The position numbers were made by a program, and so were the translations under genes. From Isochrysis galbana (lineage: Eukaryota > Haptophyta > Isochrysidales > Isochrysidaceae), in the NCBI GenBank assembly GCA_018136815.1, contig CM030934.1, positions 776,979 to 840,978 of the forward strand: a stretch of DNA of 64,000 nucleotides, given 5' to 3'. The notes below the pieces were generated by a model, which saw nothing but the letters and a program-made list of their open reading frames with translations, was not told the origin of the DNA and did not search any database. Below are positions 9,837 to 19,167 of this stretch, in pieces. How positions within the stretch are numbered: position 1 is the stretch's first letter; the number at the start of each line of letters is the position of its first letter.

Positions 9837-10451
9837 TATCACAGAGTGCCGTCATCTGCCAACACAACCCATTGGTCCTTACCGATAGAATCGGCTTTAC
9901 CGATAACTTTGTCTGCCAGATTCCTTTTCATCAAGTCATCAGCCTCTTTCATCATGTGCACCACCTTCTGGACTCTTCTCTACATTATCATCTGCAGTCG
10001 ATGCACATCGAGTTCTTGGGGTTCCCGAGTCATTTGCACATCGACTTCTAGACCTCGCCTTCATCTTGGGGATCTCAGCTCACTCTAGATCGACTTAGTG
10101 CACCTAAGGAATCTCACCTTCATCAACACTCACGACGCTTCATCGGCTCATACTAAGGCAATACTCGCCAATTCCCTAAATCCTTGATTCCTTCTTTGTT
10201 CCCTCGCACGCCTTCCTGTTTGTCTCAGAGTATTATCCAAAGAACCGTGGTGGGGTATATGTAAGGGTTTGTGGGTGTGTGATCGTTGTAGAATCACCGT
10301 GCCCCAGGGGTATCTTGAGATCCCCAGTGCCCCCAGGTGTCCCAGGTTCTGACCTCTCTCTCACCCCTGTACCACTGTCTCTCTCACTGTCTGTCATGAC
10401 CCTACTGCTTTTTGTTGCCGCTCTGGCTGCTTCCTGGCATCCAGCGCGATA
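9837..10451 (+). repeat. Copia 5' LTR
   Basis: 615 bp, starting TATCACAGAG and ending CCAGCGCGATA. Both ends are fixed by the target duplication outside and the primer-binding and polypurine sites inside. The terminal TATC/GATA pair is inverted, as integrase ends require, but is not the usual TG/CA. Confidence 0.92.
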
Positions 10452-10468
10452 TGGAGCTCCCACCCAGG
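10452..10468 (+). other. Copia primer-binding site
   Basis: TGGAGCTCCCACCCAGG begins directly after the LTR. TGG complements the CCA end of a tRNA, so minus-strand priming by a tRNA ending in the complementary sequence is expected. It is not the initiator-Met type common in copia elements. The same site follows the second LTR at 15363. Confidence 0.7.
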
Positions 10469-11773
10469 TGTGTGCCACTGCCATGCCTCTGTCCATGCCT
10501 GCCTGCCTGTCCCTGCCAGACTCGCACTCGCTCGTCGCACTCGACGAGCGTCGAACTGCAGCATGCGCACCTCACCGCAAGCGAGCGTCATCCCATTGCA
10601 CCAAGGGGGAGACCTTGGGGGCAGTGGGATGGGCCCTCTTCCTCCCCTGCCCCTTCTGTCTGCCTCAGGGTGAGCCCTCTGCAAAAATCTGCGATGAACT
10701 CGTGTCGAAGAACGCCGTCACCGGCGTCTTTTCACCAAAACGCCCAAGCGCATCGCCTTATCGTCCCACTCTTCCTTTCTTACATCTCCACCCCAAGGCC
10801 CTTTGGCATGGAGGAGGTGTTTCCTCTCCCTCTATCCTTTCCCTTATGTCTCAGGTCTCTAGCTTTGGTGAAAATCTCTCCCCCATCATAAACATGCAAG
10901 AGGAATCTCGCGGTTTCCTAAACCTCTCTCCTACGCGCGTTTGCACGCAATTCTCACTCTCACTTCAGCCACCACCCCTCACTCCCCCCCTTCTGGGATG
11001 GGGTGGACTTCTCTTCTCTGATAAATGGTTGCAGGCCCTCCTTGACCAGCTGTCATTCTATGGAGCCCTCCATTCTGTCCCATCTGGACCTCTACACTCA
11101 TCACGTGCCGCTCGTCGCGCCGTCACTCGCCGCCGCCGCCACTCACGTGCTATCTACTCCTCCATCTCCTATGTTGGAGTTTTGGGACTTCTCTTCTCTG
11201 ATACATGGTTGCAGGCCCTTCTTGACCAGCTGTCATTCTATGGAGCCCTCCATTCTGTCCCATCTGGACCTCTACACTCATCACGTGCCGCTCGTCGGGC
11301 CGCCACTCGCCGCCGCCGCCACTCACGTGCTATCTACTCCTCCATCTCCTATGTTGGAAATTTTATGGAGTCCCTCCATCACCTCCTTGGTTGCTGCCAC
11401 TTGGCTTTCTCGCTCCTGCGACACCTACCCACTTCTGCTGTTTGTGCCTCTTTTGTTGCCGCCGAAGACTTGCACATTCGGAGCAATGCTTGGCTTGTCG
11501 CCTTACTCACAACTTCTACGGTTGTGCGCCATACAGCCGGTCGCATCCTATCACTCTTCCTCTACGAGGCTTACTACTCACTCAGCTCTTGGGCTACCTC
11601 TCTTCTCTCGGCATCTTTCTCTCTCTACCTCCGTGCCAGAACCCTCTTCACTTGGGCAACCAAGCGCTTGACGTACAATCAATGCTGCGCCACAGACGAG
11701 GGGGGCGAAGATGATGCTCCTCTAGTTCTCCCACTCAAGAAGAAGAAGTCCGGCTACGCGGCTTTTCTAGTCC
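10469..11773 (+). other. Copia leader region without recognisable Gag or protease
   Basis: About 1.3 kb where gag and protease would be expected. All three forward frames are partly open because the strand is C- and T-rich. The longest (10279-11910) begins inside the LTR and gives a leucine/serine-rich product with no CCHC knuckle and no DTG or DSG site. A 180-bp direct tandem repeat occupies 11005-11364. In the Pol frame there are several stops before 11774. The region may hold packaging signals or introns, or a degenerate gag. Confidence 0.6.
11005..11364 (+). repeat. 180-bp direct tandem duplication in the copia leader
   Basis: Units 11005-11184 and 11185-11364 both start GGACTTCTCTTCTCTGATA and differ at few positions (for example TAAATGG against TACATGG). 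The same pair is present in the deleted unit at about 15916-16275, so the duplication predates the array. Confidence 0.9.
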
Positions 11774-14641
11774 GTGAACGCCATCGGAACCTTTTGGAAT
11801 CCAAACGCCTTCACGCTCGCAGCCATGGTCTACATGGACTTTGCCGGCCCGCTTTTGGAGAGCATCCTCTTCAAGTACACATGCTACTGCGGTACTGTGG
11901 ATGCTGGTAGCGGCTTCACCCGGGTATGGCCCGCGCGAGCCATGACCGCCGAGGTCGCAGCCTCAGCTCTAGGCCAATTCATTGCAGACGTCGCCGCTCA
12001 TCTTCGCTCCCTTGACGGCACATACAAGCCCTCCATTGTGCGATCCGACAAGGGAAGCGCTTTCCTCTCCTATCACTTCCGAGACTTCCTTGCTCACCGT
12101 CGTATCCGTGCAAGCTACTCATCGGAATACACGCCGCAACAAAACTCACATGTGGAACGTATGTGGGGCGTCACCTTTGGTACAGCCCGCGTCCTTCTTG
12201 CTGCTGCTGGTCTGCCTCCGTCCTTTCATCCCTTTGCCATGCAGACAGCGGTTTGGATCACCAACAGGCTTCCACGACCTTCTCGCCGGAACTTGTCGCC
12301 TTATCAACTCCTCACTGGGCATCCCCCTGACATCCGTTGTCTCTATGCTTTTGGTTGCCTTTGTGCCGTCGTTGCCCCCGTGCCGCGACGTGTTGGCGAT
12401 CGCCACTTCGCCGACAGAGGTTGGTATGGCCTCTACATGGGGCCTTCTGAGGAGAGCCCTGGCCATGTTGTCTACTTACTCGACTCCAAACGTGTCATTG
12501 TTGCAGCCAAGATCCGCGTATGGGAGGACCAGTTCCCAGGCCTCAAGGATGAGCCTAGACCCAACTGGCTTGAGAATGACGACGATCCAGCTGCATTTGC
12601 ACCTGCCCCCTCCCCTGCCCCCGTTCCAACTCCTGTACCTGCACCTACTGCAGCACCATCTGCAATTCGTCGCTCCCCACGCCTCCTTGAGCTCGAGCAC
12701 CAACGTCATGGTATGAACACTACTTCTGCTCATGTTCCTTCAATGCAAAATACCTCTATGGCTCAGGCTGCGGCTGTGTTTGCTCTTGGAGCTGCAGCGG
12801 CAGGGTTCGATTCTCGATCTGACCCTTTATGTTTTGCTTTTACCTCCGACCTGCTCACTACCGGCGACAGCTGTCCACCTTTTGCTCACGCCGGTAGCGA
12901 CCATTCACCCTTCGCCCAAGCCGTCACCGTTGTTGCCGACATGGGGGATGTGACGGTCCCCAAGACGTACCGTCAAGCGCTTCAGTCCACCCATGCCGAC
13001 TATTGGCGCGTGGCCATCAACAAGGAGCTCGGCGGCCTCATGGCACTTCGCACTTGGGAGTGCGTTCCCGAGGACGCCATGCCCGAGGGCGCCAATCTTA
13101 TGCATTGCCATTTTGTCTTCGCCGTCAAACGCAAGGCCGACGGCTCCATCGAGAAATTCAAGGCCCGCCTCGTCGCCGACGGCAATACTCAACGATACGG
13201 AGTCGATTTCGACCGCATCTTCTCTACCGTGGTCAAAACGGTTACCATCCGTCTCGTGCTTGCCATCGCTGCCGCTCGTGACTACAACTTGTCCTCCATC
13301 GACGTCCGCCAAGCTTATCTGCAAGCCACTCTTCCACAGCCCCTCTTCATGCGCATGCCACCTGGCCTCCCGCCTCGTGACTGTCGCGGGGTTCGTCTCG
13401 TGTGCAAATTATTGCGCTCTATCTATGGCCTCCGTCAAGCTGGGCGCGAATGGGCCGAGCTTCTCACCTCCTTCCTCCTGAAGTGGGGCTTCACGCGCTC
13501 TACTATCGATGTCTGTCTCTACATCTTCATCAGCGGCTCGTCTTTGCTTTGGGTGCTGGTGTACGTGGACGACGCCCTCATCGTCGACAATGACTCCGGC
13601 CTCCGCGCTCGTTTTGTTCACGATCTCGGCGATAGGTTCCCCATTGAAGACAAGGGCGAACTCTCGTGGATCCTCAATGTTGCCGTGGCTCGTGACCGTC
13701 CGCGTCGGATCCTCACCTTATCTCAGAGTCTTTACGTCTCAGATCTCCTTCAACGGCATGATGCTTTCCTATCTAGCACTACCACACGCACCTTCAAATC
13801 CCCTCTCGGCGCCCTCCACCTCGATCCATCTGATTCACCCACGCCTGGCTCTGTTGCTTTTGACTCCATGGCCTCCAAGCGCGACACCTATATGGCCATC
13901 GTTGGGGGCCTCCTCTGGCTTGCCAACATGTCTAGGCCAGATCTCGCATATGCAGCCTCGCAGCTCTCACGCTTCATGACCAACCCTGGTCCTACGCACT
14001 TCGCCGCTGCCGTCCGCGTCCTTTGCTACGTGCGTGACTCCTCCACCTGCGCTCTGCTCTTTCGCCCGGATCCCTCGCTGCCCTTTCTAGTCCATGTCGA
14101 CTCAAATTGGGAATCTCGCTTCTCTTGTACGGGCGCCATCTTCTTTCTGTACGGCTGTCCTGTCCACTGGTTCTCCAAGACCCAACGCTCCGTCTCGTTG
14201 TCGAGCGCCGAGGCCGAGTACTTCGGTGCCATGCTTGCTGCCCGCGACATCCTCTTCATCCGGGATTTGCTTGTCGACCTATCTCTCCCGCCGGATGGCC
14301 CTACCCTTCTGTGCTCCGACTCCAAGTCTGCCATCAACATGTCCCTCGACCCCGTTGCCTTCAAAAAGACCAAGCACATAATGCGCGCCGCCGCTTTCCT
14401 CCGCGATCTCGTTGCAAAGCGCGCCCTCGCTATGCGACATGTCCCCGGTAACCTTATGCTCGCTGACATCCTCACCAAGCCCCTTGGGCCCGCTCCCTTC
14501 TGCCGTCTCCTATCCCTTCTAAACGACTGCGCGTCCATCATTGCACAAAGTCTGACGAGTTCAAATTCATGTTCCGCCGAAGAAGCTACGGCAGGAACAA
14601 CGTCTGCCTCTAAGACTGCCTCTGACGAAAAGCTCCAGTGA
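11774..14641 (+). CDS. Ty1/copia Pol: integrase, reverse transcriptase, RNase H
   Basis: 955 residues. Integrase core with D22 (VYMDFAG), D92 (VRSDKGSAF) and E128 (QQNSHVER), D to E spacing 35 residues, as in copia. Reverse transcriptase from about residue 410, with VAINKELGGLMALRTWE at its start, IDVRQAYLQA and the catalytic YVDD at 597-600. RNase H near the C-terminus, with D776 (VHVDSNW) and SSAEAEYFGA. The frame opens directly at the integrase core: the usual Gag, protease and HHCC pre-integrase zinc finger are absent in frame. Translation may need frameshifting or splicing from upstream, or the element depends on proteins from another copy. The frame is intact and the LTRs identical, so it was mobilised recently. 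Confidence 0.93.
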   Translation: MNAIGTFWNPNAFTLAAMVYMDFAGPLLESILFKYTCYCGTVDAGSGFTRVWPARAMTAEVAASALGQFIADVAAHLRSLDGTYKPSIVRSDKGSAFLSYHFRDFLAHRRIRASYSSEYTPQQNSHVERMWGVTFGTARVLLAAAGLPPSFHPFAMQTAVWITNRLPRPSRRNLSPYQLLTGHPPDIRCLYAFGCLCAVVAPVPRRVGDRHFADRGWYGLYMGPSEESPGHVVYLLDSKRVIVAAKIRVWEDQFPGLKDEPRPNWLENDDDPAAFAPAPSPAPVPTPVPAPTAAPSAIRRSPRLLELEHQRHGMNTTSAHVPSMQNTSMAQAAAVFALGAAAAGFDSRSDPLCFAFTSDLLTTGDSCPPFAHAGSDHSPFAQAVTVVADMGDVTVPKTYRQALQSTHADYWRVAINKELGGLMALRTWECVPEDAMPEGANLMHCHFVFAVKRKADGSIEKFKARLVADGNTQRYGVDFDRIFSTVVKTVTIRLVLAIAAARDYNLSSIDVRQAYLQATLPQPLFMRMPPGLPPRDCRGVRLVCKLLRSIYGLRQAGREWAELLTSFLLKWGFTRSTIDVCLYIFISGSSLLWVLVYVDDALIVDNDSGLRARFVHDLGDRFPIEDKGELSWILNVAVARDRPRRILTLSQSLYVSDLLQRHDAFLSSTTTRTFKSPLGALHLDPSDSPTPGSVAFDSMASKRDTYMAIVGGLLWLANMSRPDLAYAASQLSRFMTNPGPTHFAAAVRVLCYVRDSSTCALLFRPDPSLPFLVHVDSNWESRFSCTGAIFFLYGCPVHWFSKTQRSVSLSSAEAEYFGAMLAARDILFIRDLLVDLSLPPDGPTLLCSDSKSAINMSLDPVAFKKTKHIMRAAAFLRDLVAKRALAMRHVPGNLMLADILTKPLGPAPFCRLLSLLNDCASIIAQSLTSSNSCSAEEATAGTTSASKTASDEKLQ

Positions 14642-14739
14642 CATATACCACTCCGAGTATTACGACTGTCATGCAAGGCATTCTCCATTCTTCTACCCTT
14701 ATCCTCTGTATCTAAGCCTCACCCTCCGTGCTCGCCTTA

Positions 14740-14747
14740 TGGGGGGG
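14740..14747 (+). other. Copia polypurine tract
   Basis: The sequence TTATGGGGGGG abuts the second LTR, and the same tract abuts the third LTR at 17035-17041. It is the expected plus-strand primer and fixes the LTR boundary. Confidence 0.8.
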
Positions 14748-15362
14748 TATCACAGAGTGCCGTCATCTGCCAACACAACCCATTGGTCCTTACCGATAGA
14801 ATCGGCTTTACCGATAACTTTGTCTGCCAGATTCCTTTTCATCAAGTCATCAGCCTCTTTCATCATGTGCACCACCTTCTGGACTCTTCTCTACATTATC
14901 ATCTGCAGTCGATGCACATCGAGTTCTTGGGGTTCCCGAGTCATTTGCACATCGACTTCTAGACCTCGCCTTCATCTTGGGGATCTCAGCTCACTCTAGA
15001 TCGACTTAGTGCACCTAAGGAATCTCACCTTCATCAACACTCACGACGCTTCATCGGCTCATACTAAGGCAATACTCGCCAATTCCCTAAATCCTTGATT
15101 CCTTCTTTGTTCCCTCGCACGCCTTCCTGTTTGTCTCAGAGTATTATCCAAAGAACCGTGGTGGGGTATATGTAAGGGTTTGTGGGTGTGTGATCGTTGT
15201 AGAATCACCGTGCCCCAGGGGTATCTTGAGATCCCCAGTGCCCCCAGGTGTCCCAGGTTCTGACCTCTCTCTCACCCCTGTACCACTGTCTCTCTCACTG
15301 TCTGTCATGACCCTACTGCTTTTTGTTGCCGCTCTGGCTGCTTCCTGGCATCCAGCGCGATA
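14748..15362 (+). repeat. Copia middle (shared) LTR
   Basis: 615 bp, apparently identical to the outer LTRs. It serves as 3' LTR of the full unit and 5' LTR of the deleted unit, flanked by a polypurine tract on the left and the primer-binding site on the right. Confidence 0.92.
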
Positions 15363-17041
15363 TGGAGCTCCCACCCAGGTGTGTGCCACTGCCATGCCTC
15401 TGTCCATGCCTGCCTGCCTGTCCCTGCCAGACTCGCACTCGCTCGTCGCACTCGACGAGCGTCGAACTGCAGCATGCGCACCTCACCGCAAGCGAGCGTC
15501 ATCCCATTGCACCAAGGGGGAGACCTTGGGGGCAGTGGGATGGGCCCTCTTCCTCCCCTGCCCCTTCTGTCTGCCTCAGGGTGAGCCCTCTGCAAAAATC
15601 TGCGATGAACTCGTGTCGAAGAACGCCGTCACCGGCGTCTTTTCACCAAAACGCCCAAGCGCATCGCCTTATCGTCCCACTCTTCCTTTCTTACATCTCC
15701 ACCCCAAGGCCCTTTGGCATGGAGGAGGTGTTTCCTCTCCCTCTATCCTTTCCCTTATGTCTCAGGTCTCTAGCTTTGGTGAAAATCTCTCCCCCATCAT
15801 AAACATGCAAGAGGAATCTCGCGGTTTCCTAAACCTCTCTCCTACGCGCGTTTGCACGCAATTCTCACTCTCACTTCAGCCACCACCCCTCACTCCCCCC
15901 CTTCTGGGATGGGGTGGACTTCTCTTCTCTGATAAATGGTTGCAGGCCCTCCTTGACCAGCTGTCATTCTATGGAGCCCTCCATTCTGTCCCATCTGGAC
16001 CTCTACACTCATCACGTGCCGCTCGTCGCGCCGTCACTCGCCGCCGCCGCCACTCACGTGCTATCTACTCCTCCATCTCCTATGTTGGAGTTTTGGGACT
16101 TCTCTTCTCTGATACATGGTTGCAGGCCCTTCTTGACCAGCTGTCATTCTATGGAGCCCTCCATTCTGTCCCATCTGGACCTCTACACTCATCACGTGCC
16201 GCTCGTCGGGCCGCCACTCGCCGCCGCCGCCACTCACGTGCTATCTACTCCTCCATCTCCTATGTTGGAAATTTTATGGAGTCCCTCCATCACCTCCTTG
16301 GTTGCTGCCACTTGGCTTTCTCGCTCCTGCGACACCTACCCACTTCTGCTGTTTGTGCCTCTTTTGTTGCCGCCGAAGACTTGCACATTCGGAGCAATGC
16401 TTGGCTTGTCGCCTTACTCACAACTTCTACGGTTGTGCGCCATACAGCCGGTCGCATCCTATCACTCTTCCTCTACGAGGCTTACTACTCACTCGGCTCT
16501 TGGGCTGCCGAGTACTTCGGTGCCATGCTTGCTGCCCGCGACATCCTCTTCATCCGGGATTTGCTTGTCGACCTATCTCTCCCGCCGGATGGCCCTACCC
16601 TTCTGTGCTCCGACTCCAAGTCTGCCATCAACATGTCCCTCGACCCCGTTGCCTTCAAAAAGACCAAGCACATAATGCGCGCCGCCGCTTTCCTCCGCGA
16701 TCTCGTTGCAAAGCGCGCCCTCGCTATGCGACATGTCCCCGGTAACCTTATGCTCGCTGACATCCTCACCAAGCCCCTTGGGCCCGCTCCCTTCTGCCGT
16801 CTCCTATCCCTTCTAAACGACTGCGCGTCCATCATTGCACAAAGTCTGACGAGTTCAAATTCATGTTCCGCCGAAGAAGCTACGGCAGGAACAACGTCTG
16901 CCTCTAAGACTGCCTCTGACGAAAAGCTCCAGTGACATATACCACTCCGAGTATTACGACTGTCATGCAAGGCATTCTCCATTCTTCTACCCTTATCCTC
17001 TGTATCTAAGCCTCACCCTCCGTGCTCGCCTTATGGGGGGG
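15363..17041 (+). pseudogene. Internally deleted copia unit with a fused open frame
   Basis: The internal region matches the full unit up to the equivalent of 11595 and resumes at 14213, a 2617-bp deletion with no obvious long homology at the junction (GGGCT then GCCGAGTAC, at about 16506). Integrase, reverse transcriptase and the first RNase H aspartate are lost. The loss is 1 modulo 3, and this joins the long leader frame to the Pol frame. A 581-codon frame therefore runs from inside the LTR (15190) to the original Pol stop (16935), ending with the RNase H tail from AEYFGAMLAARD. It keeps both LTRs, PBS and PPT, so it could be copied in trans. Confidence 0.88.
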
Positions 17042-17656
17042 TATCACAGAGTGCCGTCATCTGCCAACACAACCCATTGGTCCTTACCGATAGAATCGGC
17101 TTTACCGATAACTTTGTCTGCCAGATTCCTTTTCATCAAGTCATCAGCCTCTTTCATCATGTGCACCACCTTCTGGACTCTTCTCTACATTATCATCTGC
17201 AGTCGATGCACATCGAGTTCTTGGGGTTCCCGAGTCATTTGCACATCGACTTCTAGACCTCGCCTTCATCTTGGGGATCTCAGCTCACTCTAGATCGACT
17301 TAGTGCACCTAAGGAATCTCACCTTCATCAACACTCACGACGCTTCATCGGCTCATACTAAGGCAATACTCGCCAATTCCCTAAATCCTTGATTCCTTCT
17401 TTGTTCCCTCGCACGCCTTCCTGTTTGTCTCAGAGTATTATCCAAAGAACCGTGGTGGGGTATATGTAAGGGTTTGTGGGTGTGTGATCGTTGTAGAATC
17501 ACCGTGCCCCAGGGGTATCTTGAGATCCCCAGTGCCCCCAGGTGTCCCAGGTTCTGACCTCTCTCTCACCCCTGTACCACTGTCTCTCTCACTGTCTGTC
17601 ATGACCCTACTGCTTTTTGTTGCCGCTCTGGCTGCTTCCTGGCATCCAGCGCGATA
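17042..17656 (+). repeat. Copia 3' LTR
   Basis: 615 bp, apparently identical to the other two, ending GCGCGATA and followed directly by the GTTAC target duplication. Confidence 0.92.
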
Positions 17657-17661
17657 GTTAC

Positions 17662-18544
17662 ATGCAAGGTGAACTAAGTTTATACTTGGTTCACCCATGG
17701 CGGGGCACGAGCCCCCCCCTCTCTCCACTCCTCCCCCGCCATGGGTGAGGAACCACCCACTCTCCTGGCATGCCTGATGGCTTGCCAGGAGCACACTGCC
17801 ATGCTGACCCATCCCTCTCCCCACAGGCACGCTTGATTCGCCCGCCCTGGCCTGTCGTGGCCAGCCCATCCCTCTGACCAGCCCCTCCTCCCCCTGGGCC
17901 CCCCTGATCAGGACCCCCCAGCCAGCTCCAGTCGACTGGCAGGGGCTCGAGAGCCAGCGATGGAGAGGCAGGAGGGGCCAGGGCGATGCCCCAGCCTCAC
18001 CTGCCCCCTGAGCTGCGCTCCCAGGCCCCTGCTGGCCTCCTGGGGACCTGAAGAGGGGCCGCAGGCGCGCGCCATGGGCCCCCGCCGCAGGGAAGAGAGG
18101 AGGAAAAGGGAAGAGGGAGGGGAGGGGGGAGTGGCATCTCTCCCCTCCGGCGTTTACGTGTCTTCTCGCCCCGTTTGGGTAAGAGAAGACGGGGGCGCCA
18201 GAACCAGGAGGGAAGGACCGCGGCTCGCCGCGGCCACTCGCTCTTGCGAGGAGAGATTAGCGTTTCTGGGCTCCTATTCATGAGTGCCCCCCCCCCCTGC
18301 GTTGTTTTTACCCGAAAGGGGTTTTCCCCCAGCGTGGACTCGAGGAGAGGACGTGCTGGGGTGCGCGGGGTCGGTGCGTGCACTGGGGGGAGGACGAATA
18401 TCGAGGGGAGGGGGCGGGGCCCCCTCCCCCCGGTAGCACTCGGACACCTGGCTCGTCAGGCATGGCGGGATTCCGGGACGGAAAAGTTGTGTCCAATTAG
18501 CTAGTGGGGTTGGCTAGGATATAACATTAATTATTTTATTTTAT
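17662..18544. repeat. GC-rich dispersed repeat region
   Basis: Contains the AACTAAGTTTATACTTGGTT motif near 17675 followed by CCATGG and the text GAGGAACCACCCA, then a block (17940-18090) matching 18930-19110 (GAGAGGCAGG, GCCAGGGC, GCCGCAGGCGCGC). No gene is supported; open frames reflect base composition. Confidence 0.55.
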
Positions 18545-18882
18545 GGAGCAATGGGCTGGTCACGAGGGGCCAGGATGGGCGAATGGGGCGAGCCTGTGGG
18601 GAAGGAAGTGGGTCAGTAGGGCAGTGGCCTCCTGGCAAGCCATCAGGCGTGCCAGGAGGATGGGTGGTTCCTCCCCCATGGCAGGGGAGGAGTGGAGAGA
18701 GGGGGGGGCTCCATGGGTCAACCAAGTATAAACTTAGTGTGTCTGCCATGGGGGAGGAACCACCCATCCTCCTGGCATGCCTGATGGCTTGACAGGAGGC
18801 CATTGCCCTACTGACCCACTCCCTTCCCCACAGGCTCGCCCCATTCGCCCATCCTGGCCCCTCGTGACCAGCCCAATGCTCC
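18545..18882. repeat. Large inverted repeat, 140-bp arms and 58-bp loop
   Basis: Left arm 18545-18684 and right arm 18743-18882 are near-perfect reverse complements: GGAGCAATGGGCTGG outside, CCTCCCCCATGGCAG inside. The loop carries an inverted copy of the AACTAAGTTTATACTTGGTT motif. It could form a long hairpin or cruciform, and looks like a foldback element or two opposed copies of the local GC-rich repeat. Confidence 0.88.
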
Positions 18883-19160
18883 AACCCCCCCTCCCCCCCT
18901 GTTCGACAGGCAGACAGGTGCAACGTGGGGGCCCCAGAGGCTCGGGAGCGCCAGCGAGGGAGAGGCAGGGGAGGCCAGGGCCCAGCCCCAGCCTCCTCTG
19001 CCCCGTGAGCTGGCCTCCATGAGCCTCCAGGGGCCGCCAGAGGGCAGCTGGAGGCCTGCCGCAGGCGCGCCATCGCGCGTGCCGCAGGAGAGGGGGGAGA
19101 GAGCGCGGAGCGCGGACAAGGGGGTGGGCGCGAGCGAGGGCTCCGCCCACCGGAAAATCG
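18883..19160. repeat. Copy of the local GC-rich repeat
   Basis: Shares ordered blocks with 17940-18090 and, inverted, with 49411-49790. It ends at the target duplication of the TIR element. No gene is seen. Confidence 0.55.
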
Positions 19161-19167
19161 GTAAGTC

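Larger units (their letters stand above)
9832..17661 (+). mobile_element. Composite Ty1/copia insertion: full unit plus deleted unit sharing an LTR
   Basis: The order is TSD GTTAC (9832-9836), LTR 9837-10451, internal 10452-14747, LTR 14748-15362, shortened internal 15363-17041, LTR 17042-17656, TSD GTTAC (17657-17661). All three LTRs are 615 bp and I find no difference between them by eye. The target duplication brackets the whole array, so it behaves as a single insertion of a tandem form or as the product of recombination at one locus. LTR ends are TATC and GATA rather than TG and CA. Identical LTRs imply very recent insertion. Confidence 0.92.

Noticed and set aside
10279-11910. 543-codon open frame as the copia Gag
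   Set aside because: It begins inside the LTR, has a leucine/serine/proline composition from a CT-rich strand, contains no CCHC or capsid-like features, and other frames over the same DNA are also open.
14026-14688. 220-codon minus-strand frame
   Set aside because: Antisense shadow of the copia RNase H region, repeated as a shadow in the deleted unit.
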